Assembly (NCBI GenBank): GCA_027943335.1
Contig: BSBK01001534.1
Coordinates: forward strand, 1,977,001 to 2,041,000
Source: Chamaecyparis obtusa
Lineage: Eukaryota > Streptophyta > Pinopsida > Cupressales > Cupressaceae
Length of the DNA: 64,000 nt
Reading direction: 5' to 3'
Positions 48,890 to 59,598 of the stretch are shown one piece after another. A program made the position numbers and the translations under genes. Within the stretch, counting starts at the first letter, position 1, and each line of letters starts with the position of its first letter. The notes below the pieces were generated by a model. That model ran no database searches and was not told the origin of the DNA. It saw only the letters and a list, made by a program, of their open reading frames with translations.

Positions 48890-49246
48890 TTTTTTACAAA
48901 ACTGAACCAATGGCATGTTTACAACAAAGGTCTAATAGAACTCCCAACAATTCTTAAACATACTTTATCTGATATGATGAATTCTTAAACAATTAAGGTT
49001 GGAGTAGACATAATTATCACAGTTTTTTGTGTGGTACAAGGAAGATTTGGCTAGGTCAAATCTTCCTTCGTGCTAGTAGGCTACAAAATTAGACCTTTAT
49101 TAACAATTCATCATATCAGATAAAGTATGTTTAAGAATTGTTGGGACTGGTCCTTTGATGTGTATTAAACATAATAGAATTTTTAGCATATTATTATCAT
49201 TTTATTTCTCTATTGTAAACATGTGATTGGTTCAGTTTTGTAATTT
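48890..49246. repeat. Long palindrome (foldback copy 3)
   Basis: Arms tgaaccaatggcatgttt / aaacatgtgattggttca with the inner pair catactttatctgatatgat / its complement at about 49110-49130. Same family as the copies at 47185 and 50777. Confidence 0.82.
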
Positions 49247-49617
49247 CACTGTTGTATGAGTGGATTGTGCAATAACAATTAACATTAAACAAGGAGCAAC
49301 TCCTCAACACATCTTGGAAACCATTGAATTCAATAATAGATGAAACCTAACACCAACACTATTCCTTCCATTCACTTCTACCAAGAATAAAACATTTAAT
49401 CCATTCAACATAACATATAATCATTAGATAGTTACATTTTCTGACTGTGTAGAGGAACAGTCACGACCAAAATGATCAAAAGTACTTTCACCCTTGCACA
49501 AGCTATTCCAAACTTCAAGTAAAATGAGAAATATGCTATATCAAATTATTCATATTCATTGTAACTATTCAAAGGATCATTTTGTCAATGAACCCTCTAA
49601 CTATACCCCTGCGGCAG
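49247..49617 (+). repeat. Direct copy of 30290-30655
   Basis: Shared phrases include acaattaacattaaacaagg, cctaacaccaacactattcc and aggaacagtcacgacc. The two copies are about 19 kb apart inside one transposon. Confidence 0.8.
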
Positions 49618-50776
49618 AGAAAGGAAACCTCAAAATAGAGAAAGGAAACTAAGTAAAACCAGTCTATGTTGTTGCTTGTGAGTGTCCAGTCATGATAAGT
49701 GCCTCTCAAACCTCTCCAAACATGTAAGATTGTCTTTAAATACTTTATTGATCTCTTATAAACATTAACCAAATCAAACCTACATTTGAATCCACACACA
49801 ATAACCAAAAATGAAGGGTTTTGTTTCCTTTAATGAATCTTAGTCACTGGTAATGCATGGATAGTCAAACTAGTAGTCTCCAAAGCATTCAATAAGTGAA
49901 TATGAATGTTTGAAAGATTTCCTCTCAACTTCTCCAACCACTCCTAATCAGTTAGAGGGATTAGTTGAGTGTTTAGACACTAAAACTTCTCATGCAACTC
50001 CCAAAATTTTACATACAAAATAAAATTAAATCCATTTATGAATTAAATCTAGTATGCCAAAGGACCAGTCCCAACAATTCTTAAACATAATTTATCTGAT
50101 ATGATGAATTGTTAATAAAGGTCTAATATACAATGGTCATGCCAGTAATATCAACAAACATGAATCCAAACATTTCAAAATAGTGAATCGATATCCTTGA
50201 GCACAAGCACCAATAACATCAAATAATGGAGATAAAGCATGGGCTAGGACATGACACCAGTAGAATGCGGTCATTTTAGTGAGCATTCATGATCAAATAA
50301 AATATAATGCATTTGAAATTTTTGGTCGAATATGATGCCAGAAGTCTGAAAGACATTTCCTGTCAAAGATACCAATCAAAGATGAAGAATTCACATACCT
50401 TCTCTCGTGCTCAGATTTCATGAAGGAAGATTTGATAGCGAAATCTTCCTTGTACCACACGAAGAACATGCCATTGGTTCAGTTTTGTAAATTTGTTTTT
50501 TGTGTTAAATGCATTTAAATGGAACATTAAGCATAGTAATAATATGCTTAATCTATTAGTAATTGGCAGATTAAATACATATAACACCTTTATCAGTTTA
50601 GCATGTTATTATAAGATACTAAAGAAGACCTACTATTTGTCAGACAAATCTTCAAATTACAGCACACCTAGCAGTCTACAAAATTAGACAAAGCTACAGA
50701 TAGAGATCTAATTTTGTAGACTGCTAGGTCAAATCTTCCTTCGTGCTAGCAGTCTACAGAATTAGACCTTTATTTT

Positions 50777-51226
50777 AAATGCATTTAACACAAAAATTTT
50801 GTTACAAAATTGAACCAATGGCATGTTTACAACAAAGAAATAGAATGATAATAATATGTTGAAAATTCTATTATGTTTAATACACGCCAAAGGACTAGTC
50901 CCACTAATTCTTAAACATACTTTATCTGATATGCTGAATTCTTAAACAATTAAGGTTGGAGTAGACATAGTTATCACATAGTTTTTTGTGTGGTACAAGG
51001 AAGATTTGGCTAGGTCAAATCTTCCTTCGTGCTAGTAGTCTACAAAATTAGACCTTTATTAACAATTCATCATATCAGATAAAGTATGTTTAAGAATTGT
51101 TGGGACTAGTCCTTTGGCATTTATTAAACAAATAGAATTTTTAGCATATTATTATCATTCTATTTCTTTGTTGTAAACATGCCATTAGTTCAGTTTTGCA
51201 AGTTTTTTTTGTGTTAAATGCATTTT
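50777..51226. repeat. Long palindrome (foldback copy 4)
   Basis: The arms begin aaatgcatttaacac and end gtgttaaatgcattt, 450 bases overall. Inner elements include gaagatttggctaggtcaaatcttcc at the centre (about 51001-51026), itself a near-perfect inverted repeat. It is followed by a second copy of the 47583-48075 unit. Confidence 0.84.
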
Positions 51227-52055
51227 TCCAAACCAATTGTTAAACAAGAGAGAAGTAGTAGTGAGGAGGGGTCTTCTTTTGAGGAGATTGATGAAGATTG
51301 TGCACCTCAAAAACCAATTCATAAGGTTCCAATCATGTTTTCTATTCGCTTATATTTTTGGATTGGTAAATCTCCTTAGTTTCATGTCCTTTCTTTTGAT
51401 TACTATGGATGAGATATATATCTTACATTTAACATTCAACTTCTTTACATTTTAGAACATGTAGTGTATTTTCTAAGGATTTTACCAAATCAACTTTTAA
51501 CATAAACTGAAAACACCATACTGATTTCTTTCCCTTTCAACTTGACAAAATATTTGCATTTGACCAATAACTGCAAGCAACTGAATGATAAATCCACATA
51601 CTTGTATCTTTGTAAAATACTCGAACATCAAAAAGATGGCTAAGTGGTTGTTGCCATGATTTTTATCTACTAAATATGGGGGAAAAAAAGCACCAAAAAG
51701 AATCATGTTTTATTGTAGCTCAATATAAGCGAATAGAAAACATGATTGGTCATTTCAGAGAGCATTCATGATCAAATAAAATGCAATGCATTTGAAATTT
51801 ATGGTCGAATATGATGCCAAAGGCTTGAAAAATGTTGCCCATCAAAGATACCAATCAAAGATGAATAAATCACATACCTTCTCTCATGCTCATCTTTCAC
51901 CCACTCCTTTTCTCTGCAGTCGAAATAAAAATGATTTGGTTGTTTCAAAATAGTGAATCTATATCCTTGAGCACAAGCACCAATAACATCAACTATTTTG
52001 ATCTGTGGGTGCCCTAATGTTTGCAAGAGTTCTTTTATTAATAATAGTACTCTGT

Positions 52056-52445
52056 AAGCTTGAAGAAGCGATATATTTTGGAAAATGAAGAGTGGAAAGA
52101 CAATGATATTCCTGAGATCATGGATGGACACAATGTTGCTGACTTTATTGATCCAGATATCTTGTAGAGTCTTGAAGAACTAGAGAGGGAAGAAGGGCTT
52201 AGGATGGAAACTAAGGGTGATGAGGATGATGAGATGGGGAAAGTGGAGTTGAATATTTATGCAAAGGAAGCTCTATCTACAATTAGGAAGAAGAATAAGA
52301 TTCTTATCGTCAAACACAGATTGAAGAAGAGTACTATAGAGAGCAGGCCTATCGTACCAAGGAAGTTTGACAAGAACAAGGATTATGGCTTAAACAGAAT
52401 GGGAAGACATCTTTCTAGCCTAGGCCTGGCTCCTTCAACAATTAG
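52056..52445 (+). pseudogene. Captured fragment of nucleolar GTP-binding protein 1 (NOG1), C-terminal part
   Basis: One open block on the plus strand reads [20 protein letters not shown], then [16 protein letters not shown], a stop, SLEELEREEGL, an acidic stretch, and KKSTIESRPIVPRKFDKNKD followed by MGRHLSSLGL. This order and wording match the conserved C-terminal region of eukaryotic NOG1, a GTPase of 60S ribosome assembly in the nucleolus. The GTPase domain is absent. One in-frame stop (about 52165) and the lack of introns, start or flanking exons indicate a fragment taken up by the transposon. The last 45 or so bases belong to a palindrome at 52399-52488. Confidence 0.8.
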
Positions 52446-52488
52446 GGTAGGATCCAGGCCCAGGCTAGAAAGATGTCTTCCCATTCTA
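52399..52488. repeat. Perfect-looking 90-bp palindrome
   Basis: aatgggaagacatctttctag pairs with ctagaaagatgtcttcccatt, with agcctaggcctgg against ccaggcccaggct inside. It sits on the 3' end of the NOG1 fragment, so one arm duplicates coding sequence in inverted orientation. Confidence 0.85.
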
Positions 52489-52605
52489 TTGTGGATCGGT
52501 GTTTCATAAAACATACAGACCTGTCTAGTGATCATATTGTGCTAAAGGTGGCGCTTGATGCTTTGTTGCTACAACAACTACAGATTGTGATGTAGATATC
52601 ACAAC

Positions 52606-53038
52606 AGCTGAGAAACATAAATGTAGGCATCATGGTCACAATTTTTTGGAGACACAACATAATTGAGTGGTATACCCAAATGATGCAAAGCAACCACTAC
52701 TCCTCCAGTTCCAAGTTGACACTGCAAATTCCAAAAACCATAGATAATGAATAAATTTTGAGAGAAAAGGAGGGCCATAATGACCAAAATAATATATGGT
52801 CTTGTATTATTTTGGATAAGGAATAAATTTAGAGAGCGGAGGAGGGCCATAATGACCAAAATAATACAGGTTCTTGTATTATTTTGGTCATTATGGCCCT
52901 TATCTATGGTTTTTGGATCCCACAGTGTCGACTTGGAACAGAGGAGAAGAAGTTTCTTTTCATTGTCTAGGTATACCACTCAATTATGTTGTCTCCAAAA
53001 AATTGTGACCATGATGCCTACATTTATGTTTCTCAGCT
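52606..53038. repeat. 433-bp palindrome
   Basis: agctgagaaacataaatgta pairs with its complement ending gtttctcagct at 53038. The inner pairs acaacataattgagtggtat and aaaaaccatagataa also match. The centre is a near-perfect inverted repeat around ggccataatgaccaaaataa (about 52841-52900). It can fold into one long hairpin. Confidence 0.87.
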
Positions 53039-53049
53039 ATTGTGTCCCG

Positions 53050-53125
53050 GGCCCCTTATGACCCTTTACGATCCCTAAGAATACATCTTATAGGTCTTAA
53101 AATGTCATAAAGGGTCATAAGAGGC
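53050..53125. repeat. Short hairpin
   Basis: ccttatgaccctttacg pairs approximately with cataaagggtcataagagg. It directly follows the 433-bp palindrome. Confidence 0.6.
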
Positions 53126-53307
53126 TCCTAGGAGAGGCCAGATGAGCTTCCACCTTCACATGGTTGGCCCTGTTAAGTAGAGAATGTTAAACTATTCTCA
53201 AAACAAAGAGAAGCTCAATAATTTAAGGTCTCAGTCCATGAAGATGTAGAAAAAATGACAGGAATCAATGATGGAGAGTTTTTAGATTCTGAGATGACGT
53301 ATATGCA

Positions 53308-53607
53308 GTGGAAACCAGAAGGGATTTTTGTGGAGATTTTCTAGAGTGGCTATATACATATGAGGGTTTCCAGATTGAGTACCAATGTAGAGATGATGAT
53401 TCAATAACCTACGTCTATAAAACCTTCACAAATATCCCTTCTTTGGCCTCCACTCATACCTCTTCTCAGAATCTAGAAACTTTGGATATTGTTTCTCATC
53501 CATGCACGAAATGTGCTAGTGATTATATAAAATTACTTCAGGCCTCCAGTATTGATGAGCTACACAAGTGTAAAATTTTTTTGCAAGACTGGGATCAATT
53601 ATATTAG
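53308..53607 (+). other. Unrecognised open stretch, possible captured exon
   Basis: Ninety-nine codons with ordinary amino-acid composition (GDFLEWLYTYEGFQIEYQC, HPCTKCASDYIKLLQASSID), flanked by repeats. I do not recognise a family. The CxxC and the absence of stops in an otherwise AT-rich decayed region suggest former coding sequence. No start context or splice sites decide its limits. Confidence 0.35.
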
Positions 53608-53696
53608 ATATTGTGCAGTGTACATAAAGACAAGGTGATGATTATTCTTGATGATCGACAGGTATAAGTCTTCCAGGCCTTATCCAGTAGCTAGGA

Positions 53697-54172
53697 CTAA
53701 AGATAATAGAGCTCAAGAGACCATCATAGTTGGTCTCTTTCTTCAGTCTATATTATTGACAAAACATTTTACCTTTCATTAGCTCATCAAATGCAAGGAT
53801 TTGAAAGAATTTAATAGAATATTTTCATGTATAACGTACATTATTTTAGTTTAACGTTGAACTAATTTATATACTTCGCACACTTGTATACTACAAGGAT
53901 GGCCATAAAGAAGCATCCCCTCCCATGGCTTGAGTAATGTAGGTCATGGGAGGAGATGCTTCTTTATCGCCGTCCTCATAGTCTACAAGTGCACGAAGTA
54001 GATAAATTCATGTAATGTCAACTTAAATAATATATGTTATCATGAAAATATTCTATTAAATTCTTTCAAATCCTCAGATTTGATGAGCTAATGAAAGGTA
54101 AAACATTTTTTCACTAATACAGACCGAAGAAAGAGACAACCTATGATGGTCTCTTGAGCTTTGTTATCTTTA
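53697..54172. repeat. 476-bp palindrome
   Basis: taaagataatagagctcaag and gagaccatcatag pair with ctatgatggtctc and ttgagctttgttatcttta. The inner arms include tttcattagctcatcaaat and its complement, and gaagcatcccctcccatg with catgggaggagatgcttc at the centre. The whole segment can fold back on itself, a foldback/MITE-like structure. Confidence 0.87.
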
Positions 54173-54199
54173 ATGTGTACATCTGTTGCTTTTTGACAT

Positions 54200-54640
54200 G
54201 AATGAAAACTCTTTCAACGGTGGTGCTATACCTCCGACGGGCTTTCTCGTTGGATGTTCACTATCACCCATCACTATGCCGATGGCTATAATCTCAAAGA
54301 GAACTTCTTTTCGACAGATCATTGTGACAGGAATGCTATATCGCCGACGGGTTTACCTATCGAACAATGACTACATCTCTGTCACTTTTTCGATAGGTAA
54401 AATGTTAGAAAGAACTCATTTTCGATAGATCATTGCGACAAGAATGCTATACCATTGATGGGTGTACCTATCATACATTCACTACAGATCTATCTCTATT
54501 CCAACAGGTATAATGTCGGAGAGAACTCCTTTTTGACAGATAATTGTGATAGGCATGCTATATCTCCGATGATTTTTCTTGTTGAATGACCATTGCATAG
54601 GCATCACCATTCTGACGGTATGTTCTAACAGGATACCCAC
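54200..54640 (+). repeat. Subterminal tandem repeats near CACTA right end
   Basis: About four imperfect units with a period near 111 bases, anchored on gacagatcattgtgacagg, then aatgctatatcgccgacggg, at about 54215, 54315, 54427 and 54538. Subterminal repeats of this kind usually bind the element's TNPA-type protein; that role here is inferred. Confidence 0.75.
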
Positions 54641-54841
54641 ATGGTTTGTCAGAGTTCTGATAGGTCTACTGTAAGAAATTCCATAACAAAGCCGGTATTC
54701 ATATGCTAGATTCTAACAAATTAAGATGTCAGAAGATCGATGGTGATCACTTCTATTGCAATTTGCAACGCAAAAATGTCGATGGACACATATGTCAAAA
54801 TGTCAAAAAATAGGCATTGTAAATCCGACAGATGGTCGTCA

Positions 54842-54866
54842 GAATTTGGCCTCAAATGTACTGGTG
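54842..54866 (-). repeat. Right terminal inverted repeat of CACTA element
   Basis: Read on the minus strand it is CACCAGTACATTTGAGGCC followed by aaattc, with mismatches at positions 4, 6 and 15 to the left end. The change at position 4 alters the hallmark CACTA to CACCA. Confidence 0.88.
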
Positions 54867-54869
54867 AGA

Positions 54870-55823
54870 AAATTCAATCTTGAATGTTCAGAGTAAAACT
54901 ATTGCAAATTGAATTTTCAAGATTAAAATCCTTGTTAAATCTAAATGATGTAAAACAACTGAACTAGGACAAGTTCATTTGTTTTACTTCTAGTGAGGCT
55001 TGTCTAGAGAGAAAAGAGCTTCCTCTTTGGAGAATGATGTCAAACTAGTACTTCTTCGATTGGTATAGAAATAAAGCACTGAGAAAACTCTCACTTCATC
55101 CCCTCAATCTTGGGTGATGTGTGTTGATGGTAGCCTGAGGTAGGTGAATATCCCTAATATTTTGACATCATCAACTAGGCTCTTAAGCGAGTCACGCACG
55201 TACAAACTGATTGGGAGGAGGCCACAAATCAAATCAGGTACCTATTAATCAGAGGCTTCCTGGTCTACTTTTGAAGGTATCAAAATATTTATGCAGGGAC
55301 TGATCCAAGTGGTTTCCTAGATCACCTGAAGATTACTCACCATCTTTATTCCTTTTTGGGATACCAAGCTATGAGCAAAGGTTTTGATACTAGCTTGTCT
55401 TTTAGATTGTTCTTGTCTGATGTATTTTTGAAGTTTCAAACTCAATGTAAAACATCTATTGAACATACAAAAATGAAGATTTATACACACCAAATCCTTT
55501 TGCCATGTCAATCCAATCCTCCAAATCTAGAAGTCATCTAAACTTGCAAAATCTTGTCATCCTAGTCTCCTAATCATGGTCTTCCTCTCATCCTGCATCT
55601 TCCCCATCCAGTCTTGTCCTCATTTCCTCCCCATATCCTAGGTTAGAAAAGTCATCTTGGTCATCCCTTATCCCCCTTTCATCTTCTTCTAGAGTCAGTC
55701 ATTCCTCCTATTCCAATCTTAATCCAAATCCTAGTCTGATCTCTTCAGTTGTCCTAATCCAAAGCCTTAGTTTTCCAATCCATCTCCATCCTTCATCCTT
55801 ATCCAACTCATCTACAAGTCAGC
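54870..55823 (+). other. Leader of element B, part 2
   Basis: It continues the leader cut at 29103. The block 54962-55390 matches gypsy A at about 7190-7620 (aggacaagttca, ttctagtgaggcttgtct, gattactcaccat, ggataccaagct). No gene. Confidence 0.65.
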
Positions 55824-57857
55824 ATATCTCAAAACTATTATGATGAGTTTGGTTATTACATCTTTTGTCCCACTCATTCCTATCCCAATGATGATGAAAG
55901 TCTTGTTGATCATGATGAGTACTTTGAAAACCTTAGCAATCTTGCTCAAAACATCCCCTAAATTCCAATCATTCCTCCAAAATATCATATCATTCCTTCA
56001 TACATATCCACTAGTACTCCTTATCATGCCTTTGACAATGGAAATCCATTATCCACACCTTCTTCCTATATTGAGCCCTCATATCCTCTGCATACATCCT
56101 TCCTACATCCATCTTCTCCCATAGTCATGTCCCAATCACCATCTTTCCACAATAACATTGTCATCTACATACATAATCCAAAACCTTCATCTCCTTATCC
56201 TCCAAACTATTTTCAAATCCAAGGTCCTATTCTTCCCATCCATTACCCTGATCCCCCATCCTATCTTGATCCACCATCCACTATATCCTATCTCAATCCA
56301 CCATCTTCCATTCCTACCTATATCACCACAAATCCTCTTCCAGAAGAAACATTCATCCCTCAATCCACTTCATATCCCATATCTCAATCCATCACCCCCA
56401 TCCCATTAGTTAGTTAATCAAGTTCACAAGCTTCCTCTATGCCTACATATGTGAACTATCTAGTCATGTCGTCCTCCGATCCCTCTTCTACGTAGTCATC
56501 CCGTCAACCAAGCTCACCATCCACCACCCCACCTCTACCTATGGACTACCATAGCTCTTCACCATCTACACATTCTAATCCTTCACCTCAATCTCCATCA
56601 CAAAAGTCTCCAAGGAGTTTCACAAGAAAACCAGCAAAAAAACCCTCTACTAATGTTGATGATCCATTTCATCTCACTCCCTCATGTGAAGCCATCAGTG
56701 ATGATCCCCATCCACATCATACATCCACCATTCCTCCTCTATCACCTACACCTATTATCCTTCTTCCATCTATCTCATCTATTTATCATCTTCCATCTAT
56801 CCCATCTATTGATCCTCTTCCATCTCCTAGCATCATTGAGTCACTTCCATTCATGGAGTCCATCCAGTCCCCATCCATGTCTCTGTCTCCTAGAATTATC
56901 CAAAGCACATCCAATGAGCCTCATGAGTTCACCCTTCTTACTACCATCATAATTGTAGAATCTCCCATCCTTCCATCGACTCCATCTAAAGGATCCATTC
57001 ATACATCCCCCATCGCACCATCCACAACAATCCCATCAAGTCAATATCTTGTCCAAAAGCATTTTGAAGTATTGATTGACTTAAAACAAGATCCCATCAT
57101 CCCAATTCTTCCAATCCAAGATCCTAGCATCCCAATTCCTCCAATCCAAGATCCTACCATCCCATTATCTCCATCTTAAGATCCATTACCATCTCCCAAT
57201 CCCAGTCAAGATCCCATCATACCATCCTCTTCACTTTGTGATCCTCTAACACCTATCCCACCATCATCACTCTATCCCCTTGGTTCACTTAAATTTATCA
57301 ATAGTGGCCCACTCAAAGTAGAAGAAATGAGTTTGATATCTTCCACCTTGGCACCTAATACTAGATGTTTATCTTATTCCCCAAGTCATAAATATCCTTG
57401 CTTGGATAAAATGCTCAAGAAATGGAATTAAAAATGCAAAGGATTAGGTGCTCATGAACAAGGAACTTTGGAGCCCATCTAGGACAAGAAGCATCCATGC
57501 TCATGTGGTATTGGTCACACAAATGAAGACACTTCCTCTAGAAATGTTGGTATAGCTAAATCCAAATTCATGCATCCTTCCAAGAACACCATTGCATCTT
57601 CCCATCATCCCTCCAAAGCATATAACGCTATTCCTCCTCCTCCGTCATTGTAGCCCAGGACAACCTATCACATTCCTCCCTCATCCTCTAAATCCATTTT
57701 CGGTCCCTATATCCCAAAATCTACCATTGCATATCCTCCACATACCAAATCCATTTTGAGCCCTTACATCCCAAAATTTCATCCCCCATCTTATCCTACT
57801 CAATCCTACAGCCACCATAAAAATCCCATTTCCTACATTCCTAGTCAAGATCAATAA
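55824..57857 (+). pseudogene. Element B proline/serine-rich frame with G-patch-like motif
   Basis: One frame runs from about 55824 (SQNYYDEFGYYIFCPTH) to 57857 with stops at 55959, 56415, 56493, 57177, 57429, 57480, 57651 and 57855. Composition is dominated by Pro, Ser, Ile and Tyr (PSSPYPPNYFQIQG, repeated PIPPIQDP near 57100-57170), like the N-terminal part of the gypsy A gag. Near 57399-57480 is CLDKMLKKWN*KCKGLGAHEQG, which resembles the G-patch motif some plant Tat elements carry between protease and RT. There is no capsid, protease, RT or integrase. It may be the shrunken gag-pol of a deletion derivative or an accessory protein; I cannot tell. Confidence 0.5.
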
Positions 57858-59204
57858 AGGAACATTCCCACATCTCCTATCTTCCAACATCCTCCATCTC
57901 TCCATCCATATCTCTTCCATCCAGCACACCTCCTCATATTCCTTCCAATGCTCCTCACAATTTGGATGCCATATAAAAAATACATAAAGATAAATATCCA
58001 CAATGATTCAAAGATTGCCACATCCACTCTAAAAGACATGCTCAAGCAAAGAAAAATACAATCAGAAGATATAATAAATCCAAATGGCCACAAAGTCCAG
58101 CAAAATAAAAAAATTTTGCATCCCAGTGGCCACAAAGGCCCACCAAAGCAAAAACAAAAACTATGTGGATCCCAAAGAAAAAAGATGCAATGCATCCAAA
58201 ATAAACATCCATTATGATGTCCAAAGTTGCAAATCTGCCAACTACTCATTCCCCTCCTCCATCTCCTAAATCTATTATGGGTCCTTATGTCCCAAGATCT
58301 CCTATCATAAATCCTCCATCATATCCGCATTTACCCTCCACATCCTATCCACTTCATCTGCCCATCTCACAACATGTGTCAATGTTGGTCCTGACAACAT
58401 CCCCCTACCCTACTCACTTTCCATCATTTTATCTAAACACTTTCTACCATCATATCTCTCATCCCATGTATATCCCCCATCTCATCCATGATTTTTCATA
58501 ATCCCTCCATCCTAATAAAGGCTATACCAACATCTAGTCAAAAAGTTAGAGAAAAAGTAAAAAAAGTAAAAAAAAAATCAAGAAAAATATCAAAAAAAGA
58601 AGAAAAGAAAAGATAAAAACATTCATCCAATGGTGAAAACTTGGCAATTCAAGTGCCTTGGACAAGTACCATGATGAAAATATAGAAAATAGGTGTCATG
58701 TGTAATCCCTCCATCCAATTCCTCTCTGCAATTGGGGGCAATTTCCTTCTAGCACTTCCTATCCAGCATCTCCTCCATCACACTTGTCTCTTAACCTCCT
58801 TCATCCTCCTTTGGATGTTGATAAAGAAATAGAGACCACCCAGTATACATGCTTTTGGGAACCTTTCTGCATCCATTTCCCCATTACCAATCTTCTTCCA
58901 CCGACTATCCTAGCTTCCATCTACCTTCCTCATCCTCTTGTTGTCTTATCTTCCATCCTACCATACCCCCTCCTAATGCCTCTGAATGCATGAAATTATC
59001 CTAAGTAGGGGCATCTTATTCCTTGGTGACATATTCCTTGGAGATCTTATCGTATCCACCTTTCCATCTCCCCATCCATATCTTCCCCCATACAAATCCT
59101 TATCTTCCTCCATCCAAAATCCTTATTGTCTTCCATCTTCCAATCTATATATTCCTCTATCACCATCTCTCAAAAAATCCTTCATCCAAAACCTCAATGT
59201 TCCT

Positions 59205-59395
59205 CTATCCAAATCCTCAACATTCCTCTATCCACATCTCACAACATTCCTCTATCCAAATCCTTAGCATTCCTCTATCCAAATCCTCAGCTTTTCTCCA
59301 TCCAATCCCTCAGCATTCATCTATCCAAATCCCTCAGCAATCCTCTATCTGTATCCTTTAGAAAAATCCTCTATCCATATCCCTAAGCATTTTGT
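59205..59395 (+). repeat. Minisatellite in element B 3' region
   Basis: About eight imperfect copies of a 23-26 base unit like attcctctatccaaatcctc. Confidence 0.8.
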
Positions 59396-59598
59396 CTATC
59401 ACATCCCTCAACATTTCCTCCATCTTTCCATCACTTGGTACTTCCCTTGTCATTGGTATCTAGATATAGGCTACCCCCATGCAATCCAATGCCATCCTAT
59501 CCATATCCAACTATTCCTAGCAATCTTCCAATGCATGCCAATCCTATCCACATTCTCTGGCTATCCAAAGTTCAACATCCAAGACCAAAACAACCCAT

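Larger units (their letters stand above)
29104..54866 (+). mobile_element. Large CACTA (En/Spm) DNA transposon with decayed genes and captured sequence
   Basis: The left end reads CACTACTACATTTGGGGCC and the right end is its inverted counterpart, ggcctcaaatgtactggtg, with about three mismatches in 24 bases. The 3-bp target duplication AGA is at 29101-29103 and 54867-54869. Superfamily assignment is supported by the CACTA terminus, the 3-bp duplication and the TNP2/DUF4218/DUF4216-type gene inside. At 25.8 kb (about 24.5 kb without the solo LTR) it is very long. Much of the length is noncoding repeats and palindromes plus captured gene pieces. The right terminus begins CACCA rather than CACTA in its own sense, so it has probably lost mobility. 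Confidence 0.92.

Noticed and set aside
47619..51455. Repeated short frames ending FGLVNLLSFMSFLLIT
   Set aside because: They recur only because the underlying DNA is repeated; frames differ between copies and no start or domain is conserved.
54186..54428. Eighty-codon open stretch near the CACTA right end
   Set aside because: It lies within the subterminal tandem repeats, shows no domain, and is not consistent between repeat units.
59023..59386. Serine/proline-rich open stretches in the 3' region of element B
   Set aside because: Low-complexity translation of a CCATC-type minisatellite, with overlapping frames open at once.
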